Below are positions 23,572 to 34,807 of a stretch of DNA of 64,000 nucleotides, in pieces (position 1 is the stretch's first letter; each line of letters begins with the position of its first letter). The notes beneath the pieces were generated by a model. The model ran no database searches. It was given only the letters and a program-made list of their open reading frames with translations, and was not told where the DNA came from. The position numbers and the translations under genes were made by a program. This DNA comes from Fistulifera solaris (Eukaryota > Bacillariophyta > Bacillariophyceae > Naviculales > Stauroneidaceae): positions 1,488,001 through 1,552,000 of the forward strand of contig AP026125.1 of the NCBI GenBank assembly GCA_030295235.1, in the 5' to 3' direction.

Positions 23572-24370
23572 TCAAAAGAACTCTACCCAAGTGAATCTCG
23601 GTGCGCCGATAAACGGGAAGAAGTCGACGACAGAATCAATTGGAGCTTCCATATTGCGCTTTCGATACCAATATTGAGAAAGAAAGTGCACTTGTCGTAG
23701 ACCGACGATCAAATCAAAGGGGAAGAAAATAGGTAGTGTCCACCATAAAGACAAAGGTTCTTGCAGCCCTTCTTCACGATACAGTTCATTAACTCGATCG
23801 TAGAGGACAAATTGCGTATAATAAATGAACACAATCCCTAAATTCGACCAGTTCATCCCTCCCGGAAGATGTAATATGTACGCCACAGGACCTAACAAAC
23901 AGCCGTACACGAAAGGCCCCAATGTTCCATAACCACCAAGACCTTTCGGTGTCTTCCCCTCTCGTATTTCCATTTCCAGGAGCTCTTCTTCGACGGCAAA
24001 CTTGTAATAGCCATACCACAACAAGCCCGACGGCGCACTCCCGAGAATGACAAGCCACAACGGACGCGGCACTCCCGGCTCCCCCTGGCGGGGATGTGAG
24101 TTTTCCGATTACACCCTCTTCGACGTTGTTGACTGTTCGAAGCGCGATATAATCTAAAATAGCTGGAGGAACGGGCTTCTTGAAAAATTCATTGATCTGT
24201 ACGTTCCACGAGGTGCTTGCTTCAGTAGTCCGGCTAAACTCGGCATTCTCTGCCGATGTTTGAGTTGAGATCCTTTTCGGTGTACGTGACGTCGAAGGAG
24301 AAAAAGCGTTTATTTGCAGTAGAGGAAAGCACAGGGCAATGAGCCGAAGCCAGCGCTTGCCGCGCCACAT
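23572..24370 (-). CDS. Plastid-targeted multi-pass membrane protein
   Basis: The start at 24370 gives MWRGKRWLRLIALCFPLLQI then NA|FSPSTS, a good diatom plastid-import junction. The mature part has PRPLWLVILGSAPSGLLWYG, GTLGPFVYGCLLGPVAYIL, MNWSNLGIVFIYYTQFVLYD and LSLWWTLPIFFPFDLIVGL, four likely membrane segments, and ends HFLSQYWYRK...FFPFIGAPRFTWVEFF. I do not recognise the family. The frame breaks at the plus-strand C run 24081-24085; removing one base joins KLTSPPGEPGVPRPLWLV and gives about 265 aa. It is divergent from the Psb31-like gene, with palindrome array 1 between them, so coordinated expression of two plastid proteins is possible. Confidence 0.65.
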
Positions 24371-24546
24371 TCTCGGTTGTGAGAGAGGACAACTGCTTTA
24401 CCGCCCTAATCCCTCAAGCGCCTCAAGTTCGAGCGCGGAACAGTTACAAGAGAACTAAGGTTACAGAATTTATTTCTTGTCAAAGACGTCACTGAGAAGA
24501 ACCGCAAAATGGGCTTCCAGTGTTTTCGATGATAAGTAAATAAATA

Positions 24547-24567
24547 ATGATGATGATGATGATGATG
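24547..24567. repeat. ATG/TGA trinucleotide microsatellite
   Basis: About seven tandem GAT-type triplets lie at the left end of palindrome array 1, between two divergent genes. Confidence 0.85.
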
Positions 24568-24584
24568 CAACGGAAACGCTGTGC

Positions 24585-25155
24585 AGGTTCCAGAAATCCT
24601 GTAAATCGGTGGCTTGGATTAATAAAGGAAAGAAAGAGTTAACCTTATTTCCAGAAATTATGGAAACGCTATTCTCAATATACAGAAATTACAGAAATTC
24701 TGTCATGGTCCAGGAATTCTGGACCAGTTTTTTCGAGCCTACCGATTACCGATGCTGCGCATCTTCCAGAATTTCTGAATACGGTGTTATGTTACATAAC
24801 GAAAGAGAGTGCGTGCGCTCCAGAGGTTCTGGAAACGGTGTTTCGATCATAACAAAGAAAGTGCAAATTCCAGAAAATCTGGAATCGCGATTTCGAAGAT
24901 CATACAGAAATTCTTTGATGGTCCAGAAATTCTGGACCAGTTTTTTGCGCCTACCGAAATGCTATGCAAGTTCCAGAAATTCTAGACACAGTGTTTCGGC
25001 TCCTATCAAAATGTTGTGCAAGTTTCAGAAGTTCTGGACCCGGTGTTTTCGTTCAAACGAAAGAAGGTGCAATTTCCAGAAAATTTGAAATAGATAATTC
25101 AGCTCATACAGATTTTCTGTGTTGATCCAGATAATCTGGACCAGTTTTTTCGATA
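24585..25155. repeat. Palindrome array 1 (CAGAA-N-TTCTG family)
   Basis: About ten imperfect palindromes of two types alternate: TCCAGAAATTCTGGA (and variants with a central T) and ACAGAAATTCTGT. Good copies occur near 24692-24729 and 24902-24940, with flanking words such as CCAGTTTTTT and GGTGTTTCG repeated. Units are 50-70 bp apart but irregular. The array fills the space between the divergent membrane protein (minus) and Psb31-like (plus) genes and ends about 190 bp before the latter's start. Confidence 0.8.
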
Positions 25156-25347
25156 ACCTTACTGGTACCGGTGCGTCGTGAAATCAGATCTCGTCCTCGT
25201 TGACACCGATGAGTCAGGAGTGTGAGAGACAGAAACGAGAACGTATCTCGAATCTCGCGTTCCATCGCATGAAAGACACTTGCTCATACCACAATAAGTC
25301 GAACCTAATCGTTTACAAGTAAATACCGACCAACGGATATTGCAACC

Positions 25348-26092
25348 ATGAAGTTTTTGTTCCTTTTGGCATCTTCATTGAGCCTTTGTGCATCATTTCA
25401 GCCGTCCTCTCATCCATCACGTCCAGCAGGCGTCGCTTCGGCCCTTCCGACGTCCGTTAAGATTTGCTCTCGACAAGATTTCTTCAAGCAGGTTACTGCT
25501 GCGGGTGTAGCTGTCGGAGTGTCTTTCATGAAACCTGAACCAGCAGCTGCGAGAGGAAGAGCTACTTTGGAAAAATCATTCGAGCGGTATGCTCCTCGCG
25601 TACGTGCCGGGGGGCAAATTTTACGCCACGGAACTTCGTGCTCTTGTCGGAAAGAACGATTGGGTGGGAATCAAGAATGCCTTGCAAGAACCCCCGGAGC
25701 GAAAGAAAGAGGATCTTGTAAAGGCCGATGCTGGTGTTGCGGCACGTGCTAAGCAAGCCGGAGGATTCTCCGACGCCCGGGTCTTGGTGGCTGCCGATCT
25801 TTTGGCGGGTTCTTTCTCGGACAACTCGATTGCTCCCAAGACGAAAAAGATGCAAGCTGCTGTTGCCGATTTACGTGAAATTGTGAAAGAAATGCAGAAG
25901 GTGTCACGACAGGCTCTTGGAGAAGAAAAGGGAGGATTGTTTGGCTTGGGGGCCAAGAAGCCGAATGAGGCCGAGCTTTCCAAAAAGATGAAAGAACTCT
26001 ACGTTAAAGGCGGAAACGCCTGGAATGAGTATGTGCTTGCGGCGAATGACGAACTGGCATTACAGTTTGAGAGATTTGAGTACATCAAATAG
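25348..26092 (+). CDS. PsbQ/Psb31-like thylakoid lumen protein
   Basis: The N-terminus MKFLFLLASSLSLCAS|FQPS is a signal peptide with a Phe at +1, as in diatom plastid proteins. A second targeting segment follows (CSRQDFFKQVTAAGVAVGVS then KPEPAAA|R), typical of transfer into the thylakoid lumen. The mature part is a helical protein: DWVGIKNALQEPPERKKEDL, AARAKQAGGFSDARVLVAAD, KKMQAAVADLREIVKEMQKV, ELYVKGGNAWNEYVLAANDE. This four-helix layout and the FSDNSIAPKTKKM block resemble diatom PSII extrinsic proteins of the Psb31/PsbQ group; the exact family is inferred. One extra G in the run 25609-25614 breaks the frame; without it the join reads RVRAGGKFYATELRAL and the precursor is about 247 aa. 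Confidence 0.65.
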
Positions 26093-26283
26093 GTTTTAGG
26101 TTGTTTGAATCACACGCATGCTACAACTGCCGGCGCAAATTAACTTATCCTGCAAGCTAATCTTTCTATTTCAAGCTTCCTTCACTCTAAAAGTCAAAGA
26201 GATTTACAAGTAACCTTCCTCAATTGTATTTACTATTATTCTATATCATACTGTCGCGCTGAGCGTGATCATTCACCGGTCAC

Positions 26284-27383
26284 TTATGATTGCAAAGACA
26301 AATCGTTCTTACTTAGAGTCTTTTGCACTCCAGTAATGGCTTCGGCGCGTTCCTCCACCCAGTCGTATAATTCCTCCCGCTTCGACATAATCAGATCAGC
26401 ATGTTCTTTACGTTTACCTTCACGGACATCTTCGGCAATACCTAAAAGCATCTTCCACACGGTGCCTATTGCAATTCTCGTGCAAAAGTTCTGAAAAAGT
26501 GAGGAACCCAACCAATCTTCGGGTCGCAAAAAAGAACAAAAGTCACCAAGATCTTCTTTTCACCCTCTGGATACTCTTGCTTTGACTTGGCTAGAGCAGG
26601 ATGATCTTCGGGACATTGACGAAAGAGAAAATCAGCCACAAAGTCCATACGAGTAACCCCTTTGTCTGCAGCAGGGATGTCGTGATATTCGAAGCTTTCG
26701 TCCACGTTCAACAGCTTAGCTCCCACCCGACGCTCACTTGCGGAATCATCGTCTAACGAAAATGATAGTTTTACATCGTGAATCGTTTGCTGGTTAGTTA
26801 GAACAGATCAACTTGCACTTTTTCATTCGTATCTTACCAGCAAAACCCCAAAACATAATTTCGCGCTTGTTGAGTGGAAATGGCAAGTCCACTGTTAGTT
26901 GCACGAGCTGCTCGACTCTGCCAGCTTGTTTGATTTTCTTTGATTGTTGAATGCCGAGATGAGGAAAACTCCACTTTGGAAACCACGTTTCGTACAAATC
27001 CGTTTCATTGAGCACTGCCAGCAGCGGTACATACAGAGACGCTTCAATGACCGATTCGATGCGACACCAGAGCTTTCCGCCACTCTCTACTTTGTAATAG
27101 GTGATGAAATCACGATGTCCGTGCGACTCGCCTTGTTTCGTCCAGCCCTCGGATGCTGGAGACTCGAGCTTTTGTATACTTCTTCAATGTATATGCCCTT
27201 GCGGACGCCTTCATTGTGCATCGCTGTGAACAGGCTCGTATCTTTCACTTTGCGAAATTCGAGCAAAGCATCGTTTAGTCTGTCTTCTTTGAGATATTGT
27301 TCGGCTTGCGCCAAAATTTCGGCATCAGAACGCGCATCGTCTTTCTCAGATGCGACCTTTGCTTCAGAATCCGTATTTTTCAT
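26284..27383 (-). CDS. START / SRPBCC lipid-binding domain protein
   Basis: The start at 27383 gives a charged N-terminus (MKNTDSEAKVASEKDDARSD) and a TPR-like helix pair (EILAQAEQYLKEDRLNDALL). The START-like domain runs from GHRDFITYYKVESGGKLWCR through IESVIEASLYVPLLAVLNET, WFPKWSFPHLGI and DLPFPLNKREIMFWGFA to KKILVTFVLFCDPKIGWVP, the order seen in START proteins. An 85-nt intron (26753-26837, GTAAGA...TTAG) splits it. Two frame breaks: a T short in 27170-27173 (repair gives EEVYKKLESPASEGW) and a base short near 26501-26509 (repair gives WVPSLFQNFCTRIAIG). Known for the family: binding or transfer of lipids in a closed pocket. Ligand unknown. No signal peptide or TM, so probably cytosolic. 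Confidence 0.7.
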
Positions 27384-27750
27384 CCTTTTTGTTAGCGATC
27401 GACTCGGTGTTTGAAATGAAATACAAAATTCTAGCTTTTAATAGATTCAACATGCAACCAATACCAGTACTGTAATAATCTAGTCGATCATCATTTCAAT
27501 GCAACAACGTGTCATTTTTGTTTTTGTTTTTTGCACCTTTCTTTTCGTGATTTCCCCTTGGAGAGGTGATCGTATTACAGAACGTGCTTCATGTTTTTCG
27601 TTATAGGGAACGTAAGGAGCGTGTCCGAAATAGTACCGGTACGACCACTGGACGAATTTTTTGTTTTTGCCAGAATGATTATTGCATTATTGCAACACAT
27701 TGTTCAAACTTCAAACATACCATAGACGTTCGTGTTGACGACTTGAAACG
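27384..27750. promoter_or_regulatory. Divergent upstream region
   Basis: A 367-bp gap between the START-domain gene (minus) and the DeSI gene (plus). No coding features recognised. Inferred to hold both promoters. Confidence 0.35.
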
Positions 27751-28427
27751 ATGTCGAAAGGTCATTCAGGAAGTAGAACGGGTTTTGCTACGAAAGTTCT
27801 TCTGAACATTTACGACTTGCACCCCCAAAATGAAACTCTTCACGGCGTCGGATTCGGCATTTATCACTCCGGGGTCGAGATTTCTGGAACGGAATATTCC
27901 TTCGCCAATGGAGGTATCTTTGAAATACCTCCCAAGACAGCACCGGGAGCAAAGTTTCGAGAGCAGGTGGAGATAGGGCATTTTGAAGGCGGCATGGACG
28001 AACTGAACCGAGCACTAGACTTTTTACGCGATGAATTTGGACCGGACGATTACGACGGTTTCCGCCGTAATTGCAATCACTTTTCCAACGCCTTATGTTG
28101 GAGATTAGTTCATAAGAAAATTCCGCCTTATGTGAACAGGGCCGCAGAATTGCTGGTGTGCTGTTGCGGCTGTCTTTGCCACGTCCGCGTCTAGCAGAAG
28201 GGCCCAGTTCGGATTCGAATGGCGGTTCCACTTCGCAATTTCTTTTACGGAAAAAGGACCTGTCATCCAGTATTCCCGTTTTTCAAGGCGCTGGCAACAA
28301 GCTTGGGTCGCCCTCCTCGCTTGGCTTCTTGAGCGGTAGCCAACAGCAACCAGAGGATTTAACCGACCGACGCGAGAGAGCAAGAAAAGCAGCAATGGCT
28401 CGACTTGGGAAAAGCCAACAAGACTAG
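27751..28427 (+). CDS. DeSI/PPPDE-family thiol isopeptidase
   Basis: The first ~145 aa form a PPPDE domain. The catalytic His lies in LHGVGFGIYHSGVEISGTEY and the catalytic Cys in FRRNCNHFSNALCWRL, the typical pair, with the block KIPPYVNRAAEL after it. Known for the family: deSUMOylating or deubiquitinating activity. The frame breaks in the short T run 28175-28177; adding one T gives CCCGCLLPRPRLAEGPSSDS and a polar C-terminal tail ending RRERARKAAMARLGKSQQD. Intact length about 225 aa, no intron needed. The tail is low-complexity and probably disordered. Confidence 0.8.
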
Positions 28428-28816
28428 TGTGCTCGTAGTGTTCTCAATTATAAAATACAACGTCGATTGCTTGTCTTTTATTTTTCGAACCTAGCCTAGC
28501 CTATAGTCTAGTCCGGCCGAAATTCGTCCCCCTTCGTTCGCTACAGTACCCTAACCTTATTGTGAAACGCTCAACATCGATCAAAAAAATAATTGACCCC
28601 GCACACACGCTTGCTTTTGCTCGTTCCGCGTATCGTCATGGCGACGCACACCATGATAATCGGAACAAGGACTAATTGCATCTTCATTTACCCATCTACT
28701 AAGGTAGCAATACATTTGATTTGGTGCTTTCGGTGTTGAGACCGGTGATTTGTGTCCGACAGAAGAAATAACGTTCATTTTCCGTTCGCTTGTCAAGGCC
28801 AAAATTTTGGTCAATT
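28428..28816. other. Intergenic, no gene recognised
   Basis: About 390 bp between two plus-strand genes, with CTAG-rich sequence near 28490-28510. Nothing coding is supported. Confidence 0.35.
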
Positions 28817-29573
28817 ATGCTCTCCATCGTACCTATCAAAACACTCCTATTCCTCGTCTTGGCGCTCACAAAGTGTGATGCCTTTGTCCTACTGCGAAAC
28901 GGTAACGCTGCAGTCAGTCAGCGCCGACCAGTAAATTTGTTTGCTTCTTCAAAAGACACAGATCAAGAATTTTGGGCGAAACAAAAAGAACTGGTGGCGG
29001 AAATGCAAGAGAAAAGCAATCGGAATTATAAACAGGAACTCAGAGAAAAATTTGCAAAACGAAGGCTTGGACTTGTTACGGACACTGCCTATTTCGGCTT
29101 CTTCATATTTTTGTGGTGCGTGCTTCGTATTTATTATCATGCTCACCGATCTCAAATTACACTCATCTTCCATTGCTTCACGATTTAGCACTGTGGTGCA
29201 TATCTGACAATCCATTTACGGCCATTTCTTACTCATTTGGCGCTACGATGGGATTGGCTTACGCATTTGGCCTGGGTACGTGACTGATGCTGATGAATCT
29301 TTTTCGTGATACACCCCTCTCGTTGCCGTTAACTCTCATCGCCGTCAACTCCGCGCAGGCAAATATGTGGAGACCATTGGTGGCTCGGTGGATGATGTGG
29401 ACGCAGTCAAAGGTGCGGGAGTGGGAGAAGCCCGATTTGCCTTTCTGATTCTTCTGTTTATAGTTGTTGGGAAATTTCGTGCACAAGGTCTCGAGCCGAT
29501 TCCCAGTATTGCTGGGTTCTTTACGTATCAGCTTGCATCCTTGTCGCAAGGTTTGAAAGAAATAAATGACTAA
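28817..29573 (+). CDS. Small plastid membrane protein of unknown function
   Basis: Three exons, 28817-29126, 29189-29275 and 29359-29573, join in frame to about 203 aa (introns 29127-29188 and 29276-29358). The leader MLSIVPIKTLLFLVLALTKC then DA|FVLLR fits the diatom plastid-import pattern. After a charged helix (EFWAKQKELVAEMQEKSNRN) come three hydrophobic segments: FGFFIFLWCVLPLWCISDN across the first junction, AISYSFGATMGLAYAFGLG, and ARFAFLILLFIVVGKFRA. It ends GFFTYQLASLSQGLKEIND. The layout resembles small conserved thylakoid or envelope proteins of algae, but I do not recognise the family. The splice choices are mine and keep frame exactly. Confidence 0.65.
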
Positions 29574-29714
29574 GCTCGAGTTTATGCTACTTGAGTGCTG
29601 AATATACATAGAAAACAATTTGACAGACTAATATTTGTATGTGTCATTCAATCTTTACGGAATAAGAAGCCGGGCATTCAACATCAGTCGACGAAAACTG
29701 AAACGACCTGCATT

Positions 29715-30906
29715 CTATCCCTGGTACTCAGCCATCTCACGGGCGTAACGTTCCTTATCCTCGGCAGCTTTAGTTTCCCAAATCTTCTTCTCACTGGCGG
29801 AAAGGGTCTTGAAACGCTCAGAGATCATACGAGCGATGTCACCAAAGGAAGCATCGGGGTTCTCTTCCTTCACACGAGGGCGCTCATCGATCGAGAAGAG
29901 AAAGTACGCACTCATGTTACGTTTGGGAGCACTTGGGTCCTGTGACATAATATTAATGATGAGAGACTGCAGATGTTGTACGTACACAAGCAGTTTGTGA
30001 CTTACCTTCTTGGCTTTCTTCTTACCGCCACCTCCCGTCGGATCCTCGAGAGGGACGTAATCCTTCATCTCCTCTTGGTAGCGAAACTTGTCTTGTTCTG
30101 CTTTCTTTTCCCATTTGCGCATTTCCTTTTCGGGGAGTTCTTTGTATTCACGTGCAAGAATGCGGGCCTGTCGTAAGCGGGATTGGATTCGGTCAGAAAG
30201 GTTTGAGACACGGATATAAAAATCGCACGTGACGTCATCCGTGGAACGGCTCGCCATTGACGAAAACGCAAGGCTCGTGTCAAGGGCAAAAAAAGCACGA
30301 CAATCACCGTGACGTAGAAAACCTACGGGGCTGTACGCCCTTCACCAAACGCACTTCTACCGCATGAAATTTTTGCAGCGCTTTTTTGCAGGCGAAACGC
30401 TCTCGCGATGCTATCGCGATGTTGGTCAAGCGTCGTGATGATTACGAGACTGCACTGAACGCTCACAAATTGACGAACATCGAGTCAAGCGCGACGTAAC
30501 ACTACCATGTGTGAAAACTTCACAAGCACTCATTTGCACGCCACACCCACAACGAATACGCAAATAAAACACTCGAGAAGTCATCAAATATGAAAAAATC
30601 GACATCGTTTTACTCACCAGATCGCCGAAGCTAGCTTCGGGGTTTTCTTCTTGATTCTCTGACGATTGGCCTGCGAGAAGATGAAGAACGCACTCATCGC
30701 ACGCTTGGGCTTGGAGGGGTCCTGAAGAGCAAAAAGACAAAAGCGAACATTAGCCTGAAGGTGCGGAGGAAGTCTTTTCCAAAGGATTCGTCATTCGGTC
30801 TTACCTTCCATTTCTTGGATGAGCGCTTGCGAGATCGAGGAGCTTCTTCCTCTTCCTCGTCTTCTTCTTCGTCCTCGATATCTTCTTCGTAGTCAATAGG
30901 AGCCAT
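29715..30906 (-). CDS. Two-HMG-box chromatin protein (HMGB-like)
   Basis: Four exons: 30906-30805 (acidic start MAPIDYEEDIEDEEEDEEEE then RSRKRSSKKWK), 30721-30618, 30167-30006 and 29939-29715. Together they encode two HMG boxes: PSKPKRAMSAFFIFSQANRQ to REYKELPEKEMRKWEKKAEQ, and PSAPKRNMSAYFLFSIDERP to SASEKKIWETKAAEDKERYA. About 197 aa. One base is missing near 30650: the family-typical IKEENPEASFGDL reads as out of frame until a G is restored. Known role of the family: DNA bending and chromatin architecture in the nucleus. The second intron (30168-30617, about 450 nt) is far longer than any other in the window. Acidic tails usually sit at the C-terminus of HMGB proteins; here the acidic tract is N-terminal. 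Confidence 0.85.
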
Positions 30907-31688
30907 GATTAAGTTGTTTTGTTGAAAAAAGGTTGCAAGCTCTTGTCGAGACTGATTGTGCCCTCATGCCGGCAAGCTCAACATCCATTCAAAAAGGGAT
31001 CTTCTCGTGTCCGGCCTGTAGGCCTGCACTATAATTCTACGTAGAATCTTTTTCATGTCACATTTTGCGCGGCACATGCTCCTGTATCTTTAGTACTAAG
31101 ATTTACACGGCTGCCCCCGCGTGCGCCAGTTTTACGGCACGAAGTCGTGCCCGTTCTTTGGTGCGCTGGCATCTGCTCTTTGTCATTGGTGACGAAAGCG
31201 TACTCTATTCGTCAGTGTAAATAATTTTCACGTAGCTTTGTACGGTACAGTGTTGTATCAAAATTTGATTTCACGAACCATCAGAAAGCGCGAACGAATG
31301 GTTGGAGTCTTCATTTAGATCGGAAACGTCATATCTCCGTTGATAGTCGACACGCTCTCTCAACGGTTTTCCTTTTCGTCCTTTTCTGACATAAATGCAC
31401 TAACGCTGAAAAAGTACGCCGAAATATCGTTCCGAGAACCAAAATACTCCGTAATCAAGTTCGCAATAAAGAGCAAGTGCTTTGCTTGACGCGCTCGTCA
31501 GTTGTCAGTTGACGGAAAAGTTTGGTCGTCGTTTTTTTGGTCTTCTTCGAAACGAGGAAGTTCGTCACTTTGCAATCTTCTTCAACGCAGTTATGACTTG
31601 AACGAGGTGTGCGGGAACAGACTAAAAACACTCACAATCTACAACGCCTGGTTCTGACAAAGCCGCTGTTTGTTGATTTATTTTGCAG
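30907..31688. other. Long divergent upstream region
   Basis: About 780 bp between the HMG-box gene (minus) and the amino-acid transporter gene (plus). A 14-bp perfect palindrome (ATTCTACGTAGAAT) lies at 31034-31047. No gene is recognised. Confidence 0.4.
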
Positions 31689-33219
31689 ATGTCTTCGACT
31701 AACGCAGAACCCGAACTTGAAAGGGAACAACACCTCGTCATCGACACGACTCCTATCATGAATGAATCGATCCGAGATGGAGCTGAAGAAGCTGACGATG
31801 AAGCTGGAACGGTTCGAACAGGTTCCTCGCAAATACGTGAAGGGACTATTGCCTCCGGTCGCTTTAACATTCTTTCGACCATGGTGGGCGGCGGTTCTCT
31901 CTCACTCCCGCTCGCCTTTCAAAAGACAGGTAACGGCTTCTTGGCTCCGGTGCTGCTGCTGATTGTAGCTTGCATGACGGAATTCTGCTTTCGAACTCTC
32001 ACAACGTCTGCGCGGACGTTATCTCCGCCGGATCACAATCGACGTGGACAAGACTCGTATGAATCTATCGCCAGTGCAGCGTTCGGTCGTAAGGCGTACG
32101 TCATGTCGACGGTTCTTGTGACAGCCATGTGCTTTTTTCGGTACAGTCGCATATGCTGTCTTGTTGCGTGATATGTTGCAGCCTATTTCGGAGTATGTTT
32201 TCGAACGGTCAACTTCGGGCCCGACTTGGGAAAACAATGTCACCATGTTGACGGTCGTCGTCTTGGTGACTCCTCTTTGTACTTTGAAGACCTTGACCGC
32301 TCTACAGCGCTTCGGGGCTTTGGGAATGTTTTCGGTTCTAGTTCTGGGCTCCTGCATTGTATATCGATCTATCGAATGCACGGCACATCACGCGGATGAC
32401 TGGAAGGCTGCCTTTCAGTGGGGACCGAACTCTTGGAGAGATGTGCTCGATGTCTTCCCCCTCTTTGTATCTTGCTACGTCTGTCATTACAACATACCAG
32501 TTGTGCACAATGAACTGCACAATCCCACAACGGCTCGAGTGGCGTGGTGGTTGAAATCGACTACATGGACGGCTACGCTATTCTATATGTTGATGGGCGT
32601 GGCAGGGTCTGCCTACGCTCCTTGCGCCGCATCGAAAGAGTTGCATGGAAATGTTCTTTTAGATTTTGACAACGATGATCCGGTAGTGATGGTGGGACGA
32701 ATGTGTCTGGCTTTGACCATCACTTTGGCATTCCCCATGCTAACGATCCCAGCGCGCGATATCGTAATACGCACTCTCTGCTCTGCTCGCACCATTTCCG
32801 CTCCGACTACTGAACTTTTGTTGGAAGAAGAAATTGATTTTGAAGAACCTTTGTTGGCCGATCATGACAATGAAGAAGGAGAAGTGGCGGAAGCAGATGA
32901 TAATCAGAAGCAGCATTCATTGGGACTCCTGCTGTTTGCTTCTATCGGGGTATTTTGGATAGCAGCCTTGCTAGCTAGTTGCGTCTCGAGCATCGACATT
33001 GTATGGGAGCTGTTGGGGAGTTCACTATCTATCTTCATGTCGTATCTCATCCCTTGTGGATCATATCTGGTTATAATTCGGATGCGACAGGTTTTCCAGA
33101 CTGAGATATCATGGAAGGATCGAATGTCGGTGATGTTTGCGTGGTTCCTGGTTTTGCTGTTCATTCCTCTCATGTTCCTGTCGTCTGCCAACGCCGTCTA
33201 CAAAGTATTTCTGCGCTAG
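31689..33219 (+). CDS. Amino acid transporter, AAAP/SLC38-like
   Basis: The ATG at 31689 follows a possible splice acceptor (TTTTGCAG), so a 5' noncoding exon may exist. A polar acidic N-terminus of about 55 aa leads into FNILSTMVGGGSLSLPLAFQ, the first TM of the AAAP family, and about ten further hydrophobic segments, including MLTVVVLVTPLCTLKTLTAL and VFPLFVSCYVCHYNIPVVHN (the family's conserved block near TM6). An acidic loop (EEEIDFEEPLLADHDNEEGE) interrupts the last third. One extra T in 32133-32138 breaks the frame; without it the protein reads CFFGTVAYAVLLRDML and is about 509 aa. Known role: proton or sodium coupled amino acid transport. Membrane and substrate are not determined. Confidence 0.8.
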
Positions 33220-33277
33220 AGAGCGGGAGCTGAAATTAAGTCCGTAGTTAACAAAATTAGAAACTATTACATACTCT

Positions 33278-34346
33278 TCACTTGTTGGAATCGTAGTTGT
33301 AGAGTGGTATTACGTCTTTCGCAGTACAGGGTGACCGGCAGATGGGACACTCCGGTCGAACCGTTTGTACCCATTTTGCAGGCAAGTCCAGCAAAATACG
33401 TGTCCACAATCCACAGGACAGGCCGAATATGTTCGAGGTCCGTGACAAATACCACAAGTTGTTTGAGAGGAAAATGATGCATTGTTGTCTTTGGAATGAA
33501 TGTCTCGCAAACTGCCTGCTGTCGGTCGTTCATTTGTCGGGGTGTACCTGTCGCAAAAGTCAAACCACCAATGTAAAAGTTGCCGAGAAACCGAAAGAAG
33601 ACTGGTGCCTACAGCATGAGACAGGATTAGAGCACCGATCGCTCTGTATGCTGTGGGACGGTTCACCAGCCGGCCTTCTTCGCCTTGCTGGAACGTGATA
33701 CCCAAAAACCGATGCATCCATGAAGCGTATTTCCCATGCATGCAATAAAACCCCAAATGCAATCGCATTAACCATTGCAACCATGATCGCTGTGTAGTTG
33801 AATCACCAGGGGGATGATGCGGACCTTCTACATCTGAAAGAAGTGCATCACGGATCATTCGAAGAAAGGCTTGAATTCGATATTGTGATGTTGAAAATCT
33901 GCGACTGTCCTCCGCGGCTGCTACCGGACCACTATTCGTTTGTGAAGTCCTACTCGTCATGGCTGCTCTTTGCCGAAGGAAAACATCGCGTCGTGAGGCC
34001 CCTCGCAGCGACTCGGTCGATTCCTCTTCTTGTGCAGCGATTCTTTTGCTCAACGCATACGCCCCAAACGAAGTCGCGACAGACAGTGCCACCATCTTGT
34101 ACTGCCACTTATCTAATGTAACACCCGTCGCTTCCATACCAAGAGTCTTTCTTTTGGTAAGAACACGAGCAAAGCATAGAGAATCGAACTTACAGCGGCA
34201 GCAGTACCCTCATCGGACCGGCCAAACGCGTCCAAAACTTGCTGTACGAGTGTTCGACATTCATCGATGTATCTAGCGTCTTTTGCTGCCGCCAATAAAA
34301 CTTCCGGTACCAGCAGCCGATCCCTTGTTTTTTCTAAAGTTGTCAT
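33278..34346 (-). CDS. PEX10: Peroxin 10, RING-type E3 of peroxisome import
   Basis: Exon 1 (34346-34194) and exon 2 (34146-33278) are joined over a 47-nt intron so that TAAA meets TLGMEATGVTLD, matching the TLGEE-like block of PEX10. Hydrophobic segments follow (KMVALSVATSFGAYALS, LMRLHLGFYCMHGKY, AIGALILSHAVGTSLLSVSR), then a C-terminal RING finger: CGICHGPRTYSACPVDCGHV, FCWTCLQ, and in the restored frame RPECPICRSPC. One T is missing from 33374-33377; adding it joins the RING and ends VIPLYNYDSNK at 33278. About 340 aa. Known role: with PEX2 and PEX12 it ubiquitinates the PEX5 receptor at the peroxisomal membrane. Stop-to-stop gap to the transporter is 58 nt. Confidence 0.88.
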
Positions 34347-34435
34347 ATTGAAAGAAATTAAGAATTACGTAAAGGGTGGCTTTCCAATATACTCCTTCGA
34401 ACACCCAAGATTTTTTGTGTGAATGAAATGTTTAC

Positions 34436-34770
34436 ACCTGGTCCAGAATTTCTGGACCATCCCAGATATTCTGTATGAATGAAATACAATTGGTCCAGAA
34501 ATTCTGGACTACCTCAGATGTTCTGTATGAATAAAATACAACTGGTCCAGAATTTCTGGACAAGCCCAGATTTTCTGTATGGATGAAATACAATTGGTCC
34601 AGAATTTCTGGAGCACCCCAGATTTTCTGTATGAATGAAATGTTTTTAAACCGACACAGATTTTCTGTATGGATGGTCCAAAATTTCTCGAAACACCCAG
34701 AAATTCTGTATGAATGAAAAACACCCGGTCCAGCTGTTCCAGAATTTCTGGACCTCCACAGATTTTGTGC
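34436..34770. repeat. Palindrome array 2
   Basis: About seven units of 55-60 bp, each with GGTCCAGAATTTCTGGACC or a variant followed by CCCAGATTTTCTGTATGAAT and AAATACAA. The first type has 9-bp arms; the second is a half-site CAGA...TCTG. It occupies almost the whole divergent region between PEX10 (start 34346) and the ligase/aminotransferase fusion (start 34808), ending about 40 bp before the latter. Open frames across the array on both strands are by-products of the repeat. Confidence 0.88.
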
Positions 34771-34807
34771 GAACAACGACAAAAAATAATGATATTGATG
34801 TTTAGCA

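Noticed and set aside
24585-25155. Canonical heat shock elements
   Set aside because: The core GAA-N-TTC has one base between units rather than two, so the standard nGAAnnTTCn spacing is not met in most copies. Kept only as a weaker hypothesis for array 4.
34113-34346. Separate small gene at the PEX10 5' end
   Set aside because: It joins in frame to the main PEX10 exon through a 47-nt GT-AG intron and supplies the expected N-terminus.
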